This document shows, one piece after another, positions 47,374 to 56,223 of a stretch of DNA of 64,000 bases. Source of the DNA: Hofstenia miamia (lineage: Eukaryota; Xenacoelomorpha; Acoela; Hofsteniidae); contig CABFPE010000705.1 in assembly GCA_900660155.1 (NCBI GenBank), positions 220,665 through 284,664 on the forward strand, written 5' to 3'. The stretch's first letter is position 1. The number at the start of each line of letters is the position of its first letter. The translations under genes and the position numbers were made by a program. The notes under the pieces were generated by a model. That model had not been told where the DNA came from and did no database searches. It was given only the letters and a program-made list of their open reading frames with translations.

Positions 47374-50300
47374 TCGCTAAGTACTATGGGTTTTATACTT
47401 AGGCCCGTGACCCCGATTTTCAGTTCGGCCAGTTAATGTAAAAAAGTTGTATTTCTATGCCCTGTCAACAATTATAAATGCGGTTTTAAACTAATTTTTG
47501 CATTTTCAATACATTTGGGCGTTATTTAATATCTGATATAATTTTCAGGTTGATATTAGTAGTTCTTCTCAGTGAAATGACGTCCGGTTCCGGCCATGTA
47601 AAAAATGTCGATTTCATCCAGAATATATCCGATTTTGGCCAGTTTTTTATCAGTCTCTGTAAACTACATGCTTCAGCCAAAACGTTTTTCTTCATTTCAC
47701 TTGACGTTGCTGTTGAAACCCTCTGCCTGGTGGAGTCCAGCACATTTCCTGTGTTCATTAATTTCTGGTGCCATTTATTGGAGGTTGGCCAGTTTTTTAT
47801 CAGTCTCTGTAAACTACATGCTTCAGCCATTTCTAATATCATAATTTGAAAAAAACAGTGTACTGTTCAGATAACCTATACCAGAGCACATACTTGCATA
47901 GCAAGCGCATAGCATTCACTTGTAGTTTATTCACAATGACCGGTTTGCTCAAATGAGCATCTTTCAATTGATTTGCAAGCTTGTTGTTGTTCTCGGCAAT
48001 GTGAGAATCCCACATTTTTCTAATGCTTGTTGGGCCGAATCATAACCTTGACGAGAAGAATAGAATTTTTTGAACATACTTATTAATTTTCTGTTTCATG
48101 GCTGTATCAATTTTTAAGTCCCGAAAACCAAATTATGTGACGTTTTTGTGATTTTGTCGTTTTCTTTAAAACATTTGAGCAAATTTTAACTAGTAAATGA
48201 AAGTCGCACTGCATGCTTATAACTTGTACCTTCATTTAAGCATTGTTGCAATTTACCTTTGGTAAGCATAAAAAGTGGTCTCTGTCTAATATTATTGCAT
48301 ATTGAATTGAAAAAAAATGTAATTTTTTAAAAAGTGTTCATGAAGGTTGTTTTTTCTATAGTAACTTCAATAATTCTTTTAATTAAAAAATATGCTTTAG
48401 GAAGTGTTTTTTCAGTTAACTGGATATTTCCTAATATAAAATGATAGTATAAAAACATTCCCTAATACAGAACTGCTAACTTGCTCTTTGTACTATGGGA
48501 AAATCGGTGTAGCTTGCGCTTTCTACACTTTTCTCAAATGTTCATCGTACAAAGCGCGAGTATAAGTTAATATACATTTTGTTTATGTGCGAGATTAGTT
48601 ACGTTTGATAGCAAAATATTAGGTCAAGGCTCCTTCAATTCATTTTTTGATGTCTTTTATTTTTAGAGCGTTATGAGGAAAATGCGTCCTGAGGATGCTT
48701 TACAAATTGCCGATCCAATGATGGTTTTATTTCTTAAAATGTTGTCATCGCCGACTTCGTCTGGTGATCAACACTGTAGTGGCGTTCACGAAGATGCGCT
48801 ATTGGCAGTTGCTACGATTGTAGAAACGCTTGGATCCCAGTTTGGCGTTTACATGAATGCCCTGCTGCCACATTTACACAGTTGTCTAAGAAATACAGCT
48901 GAGTATCAGGTAACTTCATTTTATTGTAATTTAGTGCAATTCAACTTAAGTTTTTCCTAGTTAATAGCTAACCTATGATTTAATTATGAATTTTTTGTCT
49001 TGATCGGTAAAACTTTAATGCCCATTCTAATTTGCAGCTACCACTGTATTGGATTGCCTTAAAATCTGAGCCATGATTTTTTTGTTGCATTTGGTTTGCT
49101 TTGTTTAGCTGATAGTCTTTTTTTGCAAATATAAAATCCCACTAGCATTATTTGAATATACCATTTTTGCAAGTATTCATAGCTGTTAATGTGTACTACC
49201 ACACCGATTTCGCCAACGTGGCTTTTATGTATATTAAATTTAATTCAATGTTAAAGAAAATTCCTTCTCTGTATATATTTTTATGTTCTGTTCGTTTGAT
49301 TTTTTCTGTCACGACGTAAACTCACTTGTTTAGGTGTGTATTTGTGCTGTTGGATTAGTTGGCGATCTCTCACGCGCCTTAGGTCATGCATTCAATGAGT
49401 TTTGTCCGGAACTTATGCAGATTTTGTTAGAAATTTTACGCGATCCTAATGTGCATCGTTTGTGCAAGCCTCCCATCATTGCTGTTTTTGGAGATATTGC
49501 TCTTGCTATCGGTGTAAACTTCATGCCATATTTGAGTCATGTGCTACCAGATTTGCAGCAGGCTTCATCGGTGCAGGTAAATTTCTAAATGTATTCCCCA
49601 TATTTTAGTTATTTAAATTTAGTTAGTGAAATCTTTCGCAAATTTCCTTTGCTATATTATAGGAGACTACATTAGCAATGTATATGTCGCTCAACATTTG
49701 CCTGACAATTTGGGCCTATTCTAGTAATATAAAAAACAATGAATGTTCTGCATATGATTTTATAAATTTGATTAAGCTATTTAGGAAAACCAACAACTTA
49801 TAGGTGGTAACGCAATTTTCAATCACCATAGACAAATTTCATGGGTTTACAAAAGATATTTAACATGTCATATCGATTTTATAGAGAAATAACATTAGAA
49901 TTGAAATGCTTTTACTTTAAACCCAGGTATTGGGCTAGATTAAAAACAAAGAGCACGAATATTTAGTTGTAATGTTACTCAATTATTCATGGGGCATTTA
50001 ACAAACCTGCATGAGAAAACGGGCATCACAAAACGACGCCGCGACAAAATACAGAATGTGGCAAAAGTCTGTCCATAAGTTAAGCGATGAGCTCCAAATT
50101 TTGATATTTTACCTTAATAACGAGAATTTGTAATTGATATGCAGCATATAGCAAATTAATGTGGAAGTGAAAATTCTTTAATTTGTTCATCTTTTTTCTG
50201 AGGCATGCTAAAGGCGAGAACCAATTAACTGGCACAATTTTTAACATTGGATACTAGTTGTTTATTGCTCTTATAAGAATTATGAAGGTCACATTCAATT

Positions 50301-50994
50301 GGTTGAAAGTTAATACCCAATAACTCATATACATAATTAAATCAAAAGTTTTAATGCTACCCTACTCAATAAAATGTTATTAAATATTCAAATCTTAACT
50401 TTTAGCTGTGTCACCCTGTATGTGTTGTTTTAGTAATATGTGCTGAGAATGTACCATGTTGAAGAAAATGGGGTCTGTGCTACAATGTAAAGAGACGCTA
50501 GCTGAAACTAGGCTCATAATAAACTACTTTGTGTTCACTAAAAATATTATGCCGAAAATTGATGACGTCACTCAAGATGACGCTTTTGATATTGATTATT
50601 TCATCAGCAATTAACGAATACCACGAATCACAAAATTTGTGCCGGGATCATTATAATCATATGCAAATTTACGCACTAATTTGAATGAAGCACTTAAGTC
50701 CAGCGGTTTGAATCAGTTATTGATGCTGCAGACTGCAGCAAATTACTTTGAATATCAAAGTAAAAAATTTGCAAGCCATCTCACGATTTTGGATTTCATC
50801 ACACTCCATCATATTCTTATGTAGGGCTACCAACTCCAGCAAATTGGAGATTTTCACAAAGTCCGTATCCAGTAAACTTTGTACTGAACAGAAGCATTTC
50901 TCTTCGGCTTTCGAACTTTTGGACTCCTCCATTTGCCTGCTTTTGTTAATTGTTAATCGGTCTTTTGAGCTCCAAAGGAAAAATTTTTCATTTC

Positions 50995-51034
<40 letters not shown>

Positions 51035-54000
51035 GGTGTTTGTAAAATAATGCCTTTTTTAAAGTTAAATATTTCTGTAATGACATGTCCAAATTAATCA
51101 ATATTTTATAGATTGATTCTCATATATTGTCCATTTGAGAATCATGAATGATGAATTTAAAAAGTCTATTCTTCGCCTCTATTTTTCAAGTGGAGATTCT
51201 CTTACGGAAACCATTCGTGCATATAGAAGAGAAACGGGTGAAAAGGCTCAATTTGATGTTTCCATTGTTAGGCGTATTGTTCAAAAGTATAATGAAACAG
51301 GATCAGTGTTGGAGAGGAGAAGTGGAAGACCATCATACTCAGGTGATACATTTGATAAGGTGATTGAGACTTGCAACCAACTCAAAGAGGCACATCCATN
51401 GACAAAAAGTTTTGGGCCACCTTTTTTTCTTGGCCGTTGTTAGCACCTTCTAATGTTATGCGGCCTCTTTATAGACTACAACATTCTAATTTCGCAGTAG
51501 CTCAACTTCTTACTTCGTTTATTATTAGAACTGCCTTTTTCGATTCATTGGGGTGCAGCAATTTTAAAGCCCAACTCTCATGTATGGTATACGGACGCAT
51601 CTCTTACATCATCTTGGCATATTCGATTATAAATGACCATCCTTTGCTTTGTATAACAAACTCTGCATTTTTGGTAAAGAATTACACGAAATGTTAATCG
51701 CACTGGACAGAGCTCAAGCTGGATCACTCATTCTTTCGGATTCATGGCTTTTAGAAAGAGCGTTAAATTTTAGTAGACTTCGTGGAGGATCCTATTTTGA
51801 GAATGTAGCAGCTACTCTCATGGTTAATTTTAAGAACATAAGAGTTTTTAGGATACCGTCTGAAGATAACGTTGCTGATATCCCATCACGAACTTTTACT
51901 TACTCACTATCACGATTAATTTTTCAAATTCATGGATTGTTAATTTTAATTTGTTCATTTTCAATTTTAATGTTAGAATTTCAATTAATTTGTTCATTTT
52001 CAATGGATTTGTAATTTTATATTTACTCTATACTCATCTTGTATACTCTAAGCTAACAGCAAGTACTGCACTACCCTTACCTGTATATAAGGTGAGTACA
52101 TTAGTCATTAGTATCTTTTCGCAATAAAAAATCAGCTGCTCCACATGTTGCAGTTATTGTAAAAATATTCCTCAGGCAACAATTTGGAGATTGTGTCATT
52201 TCAAGGCATTTTGATGTTGAGTGGCCAGCTAGGAGCCCAGACCTAAACCCACTTGATTTCTTTTTTTGGAGCTACTTGAAAAGTGAAGTCTACAGCTCTG
52301 GCACATTCGAAAATGTTGATCAACTCAAGGCAGCTATCACTCATGAAATCAGACAAATTTCTCCCAACATGATGAAAAACGCAATTGAAAGTTTGAAGAA
52401 ACGATTTGAGCAAGTGATAGAAACAAATGGTCAATTTATAAAAAAGTAACAATTGGATACATATGTACTGTTAGTTTTTCATGTTATTCTCTAAATAAAA
52501 TTCTTTTTTGTTACCACAATATCTAAAAAAAGCATTTTTTATAAGGTTCGCACCTCCAGTTTACATTAATTCTAGCACAATCAGAAATTTTTGGTTTTTA
52601 CGTGAGAATTCCTGATAGCTTCTTCATTGTATAAGACTGAACATTATGATGTTTGTATATTTTGTTGATTAACACACATTTTGCACTTGTTTTCAGCAAA
52701 GCACTCAAGAGATCTTTTACCATATCTTGATTTTACGCGTAATTTATCAGCAATACATTTGCTGTTTGTCCAGTTACTTCATTCACAGTTGCCACTGCCC
52801 TCTAGTCTCCATTCCCCTAGGCTTCTTGGCATAACAATGTTTTGACACCTTTCTTAACAGCTCCCTTGTAATTTAAAGTACAAGTACTTGACATTTAATG
52901 AATTAGTTCAATTAAAAATACAACGTATTACAAAGGAAGTTGCTCTTCCACAATCACACGATTGTGCTTCACAAAACACGAGTGAAATATGTGTCTAAGG
53001 CTAGTCATCACGTTATTGCAGACAACGACAACTATACATTTAATGTGAAATTTAAATTTTCTTATAGAGGACTCTATCATGTTATATCTTTAGTTATATA
53101 ATTTTCTATACAAATTTAACCATTCTACATTTTGCATTTAGCTTTGTCAAAAAATTGCAATGATTTTACTGTACTATTTGAATATTTATCATGCAGTTCC
53201 TTGTTAAACATACCAAATTTTAAAGCAAATTTCTCTGAACATGTATCTCATCATTTCAACGAAATGTTTAGGTGAATCGCGATGACTATGAAATGGTCGA
53301 TTATCTTAATGAAGTCCGGGAATCCTGTCTAGAAGCTTATACGGGTATAATTCAAGGGCTTAAGGGAGAAAATAATAATAAAAACAATAAACAGCCAAGT
53401 GTAGAGTTACTCAAACTTCAGCAACATGCTGCCTATATGATTACTTTTATCGAAGTTATCGCTCAAGATGAAGACAGAACTGATTCTCTTATCAGTGCTT
53501 GTTGTGGATTAGTGGGGTATGTTTTTGGGTAAAATTACTAAACAAAATTCTTTAATTTGTTTTAAAAAATATTTTTAAAGCCTACTACACAATGAAATTG
53601 TGATATGCTTGAACAATGTTTTTGTAGAAAACTAATCCTTTAACTTTTGTCAAAAAGTGCTAAGGTTTTTGTTCCCTACTAAACAATTTGATGAACAGCT
53701 AGGTTCTTTGAGGTCATTTGTCATTAATTGTTTTCTAAAGGTTTTCATTTAAATTCGTTTTCTTCGCATATAATTGTTATTATCGATTCCAATTTATTGA
53801 ACAATACGCTAATTTGTTTTCTCTGATATACTGGTATTTCCGCGGCAGATAAATGTTATAAAGAATTTAAAGAGTTACCGCCATTAAGGCTATTTCTAGA
53901 TTGACTTGCACTTCTTAGGAAAAGCATAAATTTAAACACATCAGAATTTTTTCAAAAATGTAACATTTTCAGTGTTAAGTGTTGCTGAATGGTTGGTTTT

Positions 54001-54405
54001 TGATTAATTAGCTGTTAAAAATGCCTGTTCACTTAGAACATTTTCAGTATAAGCAGGAATTGTCAACCAATTGAAACTTGCGAAATTATTTTTATTTTGA
54101 AACGATTAGGTGATTCTGCGAGGATTAAAAATTTTGGTGTCGGTTTTCCAATTTTTTGTATTCAAATTAAATGTATCTTTTCCAGCTTTTGTTCACGAAT
54201 TGTTTTGAACATTAAATTATTTTCAAAAGATAAGTTTTATTTTAGAGATCTTTTGACTGGTTATGGTTCATCAATTATCGTCTTTTTTGAACAGAGAAAG
54301 GTTATCAAAGATCTCCTAGCGGAGGGCAGAAAATCAAAAGTTTCTAAAACTAAAAATCTAGCTAATTGGGCAGCAAAAGAAATGAAGCTGGCAATGAAAG
54401 CGTGA
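36814..54405 (+). CDS. KPNB1: Importin subunit beta-1 (karyopherin beta-1), 12 exons, complete
   Basis: Joining 36814-36862, 36903-36961, 37010-37192, 37249-37665, 37706-37795, 41993-42205, 45211-45749, 45912-46125, 48667-48909, 49334-49576, 53272-53516 and 54246-54405 gives 2655 nt: 884 codons and a TGA, close to the ~876 residues of the vertebrate protein. All introns are GT-AG and all phases fit. Importin beta is a superhelix of HEAT repeats. It carries importin-alpha/NLS cargo, or cargo directly, through nuclear pores and is released by RanGTP. Landmark blocks are present: [33 protein letters not shown], the acidic loop [11 protein letters not shown] (Ran/cargo switch), [40 protein letters not shown] and [16 protein letters not shown]. 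No stop or frameshift is seen, so it should be functional. Confidence 0.97.
36903..36961 (+). CDS. KPNB1: Importin beta exon 2 (residues 17-36)
   Basis: It encodes [20 protein letters not shown], matching the ...ELEAAQKFLEQAA... helix of the first HEAT repeat. It ends in phase 0 at a strong donor (GTAAGT). A 48-nt intron follows. Confidence 0.9.
37010..37192 (+). CDS. KPNB1: Importin beta exon 3 (residues 37-97)
   Basis: It encodes the end of HEAT 1 and HEAT 2, including [14 protein letters not shown] and [10 protein letters not shown], part of the N-terminal RanGTP-binding face. Phase 0 on both sides; a 56-nt intron follows. Confidence 0.93.
37249..37665 (+). CDS. KPNB1: Importin beta exon 4 (residues 98-236)
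   Basis: It encodes HEAT repeats 3-5, with [54 protein letters not shown] and [11 protein letters not shown]. The frame stays open through the next donor, so an ORF caller would read into the intron. The true end is AAG|GTTGAA, shown by the match of exon 5. Confidence 0.95.
37706..37795 (+). CDS. KPNB1: Importin beta exon 5 (residues 237-266)
   Basis: It encodes [20 protein letters not shown] then [10 protein letters not shown], close to the family's [20 protein letters not shown]. It is preceded by a 40-nt intron and followed by a 4197-nt intron that holds a LINE. Confidence 0.93.
38227..40135 (-). mobile_element. 5'-truncated LINE in intron 5, dead reverse transcriptase
   Basis: Read on the minus strand, reverse transcriptase sequence runs from about 40130 to 38964: [77 protein letters not shown] and QYADNTWL. 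The active-site box reads YADN instead of YADD. The upstream part is in more than one frame, so there are frameshifts. Below 38964 lies a 3' UTR ending in a (TTA)n tail on the minus strand (plus-strand 38227-38241), as in Jockey/CR1-type LINEs. It is antisense to the host gene. The last ~60 bp match the LINE end at 60497. Confidence 0.88.
38964..39632 (-). pseudogene. LINE reverse transcriptase, longest open part
   Basis: 222 residues cover the palm of a non-LTR reverse transcriptase: LLDLSKAF (first Asp), [12 protein letters not shown] (second Asp kept, third changed to Asn) and the thumb start [16 protein letters not shown]. There is no endonuclease in this fragment. The YADN change makes it very unlikely to be active. 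Confidence 0.9.
40150..40350 (-). repeat. Possible second LINE 3' end beside the first
   Basis: An (AAT)n tract at 40150-40176 is followed by TCGTTTATTTCTCCACAGAG and a stretch with more GC than its surroundings. The arrangement copies the tail of the LINE at 38227, so this may be a short 3'-end copy of another LINE or a tRNA-free SINE. I cannot decide which. Confidence 0.3.
40381..41941. other. Rest of intron 5; possible decayed coding sequence, unrecognised
   Basis: 40681-40893 is open for 67 codons ([11 protein letters not shown]..., with [11 protein letters not shown] and [13 protein letters not shown]). The words [20 protein letters not shown] and [10 protein letters not shown] can be read near 41176-41270. 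Base composition is less AT-rich here than in the rest of the intron. It may be a decayed gene copy or a transposon piece; I recognise no family. An imperfect hairpin (AACAC...GTGTTAAACCTT against AAGGTT...AACACTTTGTGTT) lies near 40417-40467. Confidence 0.25.
41993..42205 (+). CDS. KPNB1: Importin beta exon 6 (residues 267-337)
   Basis: It encodes [20 protein letters not shown] through SLTKT (HEAT 7), including [20 protein letters not shown]. The 3005-nt intron after it holds the satellite array and a MITE. Confidence 0.95.
42405..44590. repeat. 109-bp satellite array, about 19 copies, in importin intron 6
   Basis: A unit of 109 bp is repeated head to tail. Each copy contains GATGATCGAACGACGGTCTT, GATCTCTGATTAATGTCTTC, ATCTGACAAAATTTAATGAA and TTGGGCAGTAGGG. 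Copies between about 42792 and 43770 are nearly or wholly identical. Toward both ends the copies diverge and spacing varies by a base or two, and the outermost ones (42414, 44540) are ragged. The unit has no ORF. The array lies wholly within the intron between exons 6 and 7. Confidence 0.97.
44823..45165. mobile_element. pogo/Tigger-like MITE (343 bp) just before importin exon 7
   Basis: The terminal inverted repeats are CAGTGTACCCTCGGTTATC at the left and, read inward from the right, CAGAGTACCCTCGGTTATCC. TA lies directly outside both ends (44821-44822 and 45166-45167). A CAG start, an ACCCTCGGTTATC core and a TA target duplication are typical of the Tigger/pogo group. It has no transposase. 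The right half is GC-rich (GGCAGGGCGGCGG). It ends 45 bp upstream of the exon 7 acceptor. Confidence 0.88.
45211..45749 (+). CDS. KPNB1: Importin beta exon 7 (residues 338-516)
   Basis: It begins with the acidic loop [11 protein letters not shown] of HEAT 8, which contacts Ran and cargo, and runs through HEAT 9-11 ([50 protein letters not shown]). It ends two bases into codon 517. The acceptor lies 45 bp after the end of a pogo-like MITE. Confidence 0.96.
45912..46125 (+). CDS. KPNB1: Importin beta exon 8 (residues 517-588)
   Basis: It encodes [40 protein letters not shown] and [10 protein letters not shown], in the importin-alpha (IBB) binding half. The donor GTAATT opens a 2541-nt intron. 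Confidence 0.95.
46330..47242 (-). mobile_element. Mariner-like element (DUF4817-type transposase), 913 bp, in importin intron 8
   Basis: The ends are GGGTGACACAGCTAAAGGTT (46330) and, inverted, AACTTTTAGCTGTGTCACCC (47242): terminal inverted repeats with one mismatch in 20. The left end directly follows a (TA)n tract. The right end is not followed by TA but by a locally repeated segment. Full-length relatives are expected at about 1.3 kb or more, so this copy has lost internal sequence (see the transposase). A piece of the same element recurs at 50266-50416. Confidence 0.9.
46472..47044 (-). pseudogene. Truncated mariner-like transposase
   Basis: The start [18 protein letters not shown] and [20 protein letters not shown] are the helix-turn-helix part (DUF4817-like). 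[20 protein letters not shown] and [18 protein letters not shown] follow, then [19 protein letters not shown] with the second catalytic Asp region. The usual WPPRSPDL block with the third acidic residue is missing, although a C-terminal-like piece ([16 protein letters not shown]) can be read in another frame beyond the stop. So about 120 codons are deleted and the frame is broken. The start is placed at MSYS because relatives begin there; an upstream ATG at 47146 is in frame. Confidence 0.85.
47250..47461. repeat. Three copies of a 42-bp unit around a (TA)n tract and a single N
   Basis: CAGTTCGGCCAGTTAATGTA followed by AAAAAGTTGTATTTCTATGC is found at about 47250, 47292 and 47420. The second copy ends at the N at 47335, which is followed by (TA)n (47339-47369). 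The words CCCCGATTTT precede the first and third copies. An assembly error or repeat slippage is possible. Confidence 0.8.
47638..47828. repeat. 42-bp direct repeats enclosing a captured mariner piece
   Basis: GGCCAGTTTTTTATCAGTCT...CATGCTTCAGCC occurs at 47638-47679 and 47787-47828. Between them, about 47682-47776 is a nearly exact copy of mariner positions 46815-46909 (both contain TTCACTTGACGTTGCTGTTG and GGAGTCCAGCACATTTCC). The short internal piece without element ends is not a transposition product. Confidence 0.85.
48667..48909 (+). CDS. KPNB1: Importin beta exon 9 (residues 589-669)
   Basis: It encodes [20 protein letters not shown] and [19 protein letters not shown], ending NTAEYQ in phase 0. 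It matches the HEAT 14-15 region of the family. Confidence 0.95.
48910..49333. other. Importin intron 9, 424 nt, nothing recognised
   Basis: It is AT-rich sequence between GTAACT and TTGTTTAG with no transposon end or ORF that I can support. Confidence 0.6.
49334..49576 (+). CDS. KPNB1: Importin beta exon 10 (residues 670-750)
   Basis: It encodes [33 protein letters not shown] and LQQASSVQ. Phase 0 at both ends. A 3695-nt intron follows, filled with mariner-like and retroelement pieces. Confidence 0.95.
50266..50416 (-). mobile_element. End fragment of the same mariner-like element in intron 10
   Basis: These 151 bp are identical by eye to 47092-47242: the region upstream of the transposase and the complete right inverted repeat ending in GTGTCACCC. 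The flanking base pairs are TGTA on the outer side. The other end is absent, so it is a truncated copy 3 kb from the longer one. Confidence 0.9.
51032..52559 (+). mobile_element. Second mariner-like element in intron 10, centre replaced by a retroelement fragment
   Basis: The left end CAGGGTGTTTGTAAAATAATG (51032) directly follows (TA)n at 51001-51031. The right end near 52559, read inward, is CTGGAGGTGCGAACC...AAAATGCTTTTTT, an imperfect partner. The left half (51144-51399) codes [20 protein letters not shown] and [20 protein letters not shown]. The right half (52153-52449) codes [20 protein letters not shown], with the third catalytic Asp, and ends in a stop. About 180 codons between them are missing. 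Instead there is a single N (51400) and 51401 to about 52135, unrelated retroelement sequence. Confidence 0.82.
51401..52135 (+). mobile_element. Retroelement fragment: RNase H-like end and possible LTR
   Basis: Words typical of an RNase H domain are visible: [12 protein letters not shown], then [20 protein letters not shown], then [14 protein letters not shown]. About 52020-52130 has TATATAAGG and AATAAAAAA about 45 bp apart, as in an LTR promoter and poly(A) region. The RNase H wording is closer to the DIRS/pararetrovirus style than to the gypsy RNase H at 8776. It is a broken fossil fragment. Confidence 0.55.
52560..53271. other. End of importin intron 10, nothing recognised
   Basis: It is AT-rich, with a (C)-rich patch at 52795-52830, no open frame of note and no transposon ends. 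It ends in ATGTTTAG at the exon 11 acceptor. Confidence 0.5.
53272..53516 (+). CDS. KPNB1: Importin beta exon 11 (residues 751-831)
   Basis: It encodes [33 protein letters not shown], an Asn/Lys-rich loop (NNNKNNKQ) not present in the vertebrate protein, and [18 protein letters not shown]. It ends two bases into a Gly codon completed by exon 12. Confidence 0.95.
54246..54405 (+). CDS. KPNB1: Importin beta exon 12, last exon (residues 832-884)
   Basis: It encodes [29 protein letters not shown] and [13 protein letters not shown], then TGA. It matches the family's C-terminus (ELLTEGRRSK...TLATWATKELRKL). No perfect AATAAA stands out directly downstream, so the poly(A) site is not placed. Confidence 0.95.
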
Positions 54406-55258
54406 AAGTGTTTTGAACATTTGAGGTAATCTTTGTGCTTTTGACCAAAATATGTCAAATATGAACACATTTTTACTAATGAATTTATTTATATACAAAG
54501 CAAAAAAAATTATTCATTAGGAATTTTATTCATAAAACTCAGGTTTTACAATGGTGCAGATTTTTTATTCCCCCACCCCACGAAATTTTCCTGATGATCC
54601 CCATAGACCCGCGCGGATCTACACGACACAAATTATCTGTGTGTATATCTATGCTACTTTATTTCTACTTTCTAGCAAAGTTGTGGCATTTGTTTTCTAC
54701 CCAACTTTACTTTTATGCAAATGAATTATTGTCTACTTCAAATCTTGTAACAGTTTTTATCTCTTCACGCCATTTTACCACATGACTAGTCTGTAACTAT
54801 ATTTTAGTTGTTATGCTTCACAATTGTGCATCATTTATATTATTATCATTATATGTAACTTGATGTAAAAACAAGTCATTTATTTTACATAGGTGGCTTA
54901 ATGTTGTAGAGGAGACAGTTTCGAGACTTCAAATATGGGATGTGGACTACAGTAAAAAATTAAAAAAATTTTTCAATTTAAGTTCTATTGAAATGAAATT
55001 CAGTGAAGGCATTATATATATATATAACAATTATATATAATAAATATATATATATATAAAATAAATAAAATACTCTGATGTCCTAAGTATCCCATAATTA
55101 TTGGGAGATTTGCATTCAAGTATATGCCCAGTTAGTAGATTCATTGTATGACTGCAAAAGCAAAGAAGCAATATAATTTTGTTTGACTGCATACATCTAC
55201 ATAGTAATACTGACTCATGAACATGATTCACTTGAAAAGAGGTGTTATTACTAATCCC
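54406..55258. other. Downstream of importin: 3' UTR and intergenic, no gene
   Basis: The first part must contain the 3' UTR of importin; no exact AATAAA was found close to the stop, only AT-rich variants. TA-rich tracts lie at 55013-55060. A 63-codon open frame at 54594-54785 has no gene-like features. Confidence 0.5.
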
Positions 55259-55596
55259 TAGGGCCCTGTGTTTTCGATATTTTTGATGGCGGTTCAATTT
55301 TTAAAAAACCGTGGTTTCAGGTTTTTTTTATTTTAGCAGATGAGACCAATAACCATCTTTGCAGACATCCTCAGCTTATTTTTGTAGTTTCATGAATATT
55401 ATTTCACTTACGGTAGTAGTACATACGATAGCAAGCTATTTGTTTTATTTTGAATCTTTCGAAGAGGCATTTGAGTCAGAGTTGGAGGGGGACGGGCTCA
55501 GGTCCTAGTCTCAAAAGCGAAACCGGCCAGTTTCAAACGTCCGTTTGGTTCGGTTTTTAAAAAAAAACCGCGGTTTTGGTTTTCGGTTCGTCCCTA
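55259..55596. mobile_element. Possible hAT-like MITE with imperfect inverted ends
   Basis: The left edge TAGGGCCC continues to GCGGTTCAATTTTTAAAAAA and CCGTGG. The right edge, read inward, starts TAGGGACGAACCGAAAACC and continues to GCGGTTTTTTTTTAAAAACC. The inner parts of the two ends pair better than the outer parts. There is no 8-bp duplication of the flanks. The GC-rich centre (GGAGGGGGACGGGC) contrasts with the surroundings. It has no transposase. Confidence 0.4.
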
Positions 55597-56223
55597 CCAT
55601 GGATTTCTATAATACTACCAGGATGTGAACTGTGAAATACGCAATGACCAATTGTGGCTGAATGGCAAAAAGTTGAATTTCTGCAATTGCTAAAATAAAA
55701 TTGATATGTATAACAGCACTAACTTGATTTATAATTAATGTAAAAATAAGAAGAATATATTTATTCTACAAAGTTTTTAACAATTTTTTAATTTTTTGGC
55801 TTGTTTTTGTTTTTAATGTACAAATTGAAATTAAGCTCCTTTGTAAAAAATTTCATAATAGTTGAACTCTGCGAACAATATGTGAAAAAATATCATTTAC
55901 ACAATTTGCACATACATTAAAAGTCTTTAAACTGTGGGTACCATTGTATGACAAACTGTAATAAACAAATTGAACAAATTATTTGTATTTGAAATTCTTT
56001 TGCAAAAAAGTTGATAATCTTTTAGTTCATTCATAATGGATATTGCAAAAATAATATGGAAAACTTAATCTGAAGGAACTGTTAAGCCTCCCCTGTTACA
56101 CATGTTGATTAAATTTGAATGAGAATTCTTAAGAGCATTAAATGAATCGTGATCTGCTGTAAAAATTGTTTTACATGATGAACAAAGAGATCCAGTTAAT
56201 TTAAATGAAATATATCTAGCCGC

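Noticed and set aside
47522-47849. Small ORFs of 79-106 codons on both strands near the mariner
   Set aside because: They run through repeated and captured mariner pieces. The readable part ([12 protein letters not shown]) is a copied transposase fragment, not a gene.
49334-49588. A separate small gene starting with GTG
   Set aside because: It is importin exon 10. The first GTG is an internal Val codon directly after the TTTAG acceptor.
51001-51031. TA tract as a promoter or origin element
   Set aside because: Similar tracts lie at several places and each abuts a transposon end, so transposon targeting or slippage explains them better.
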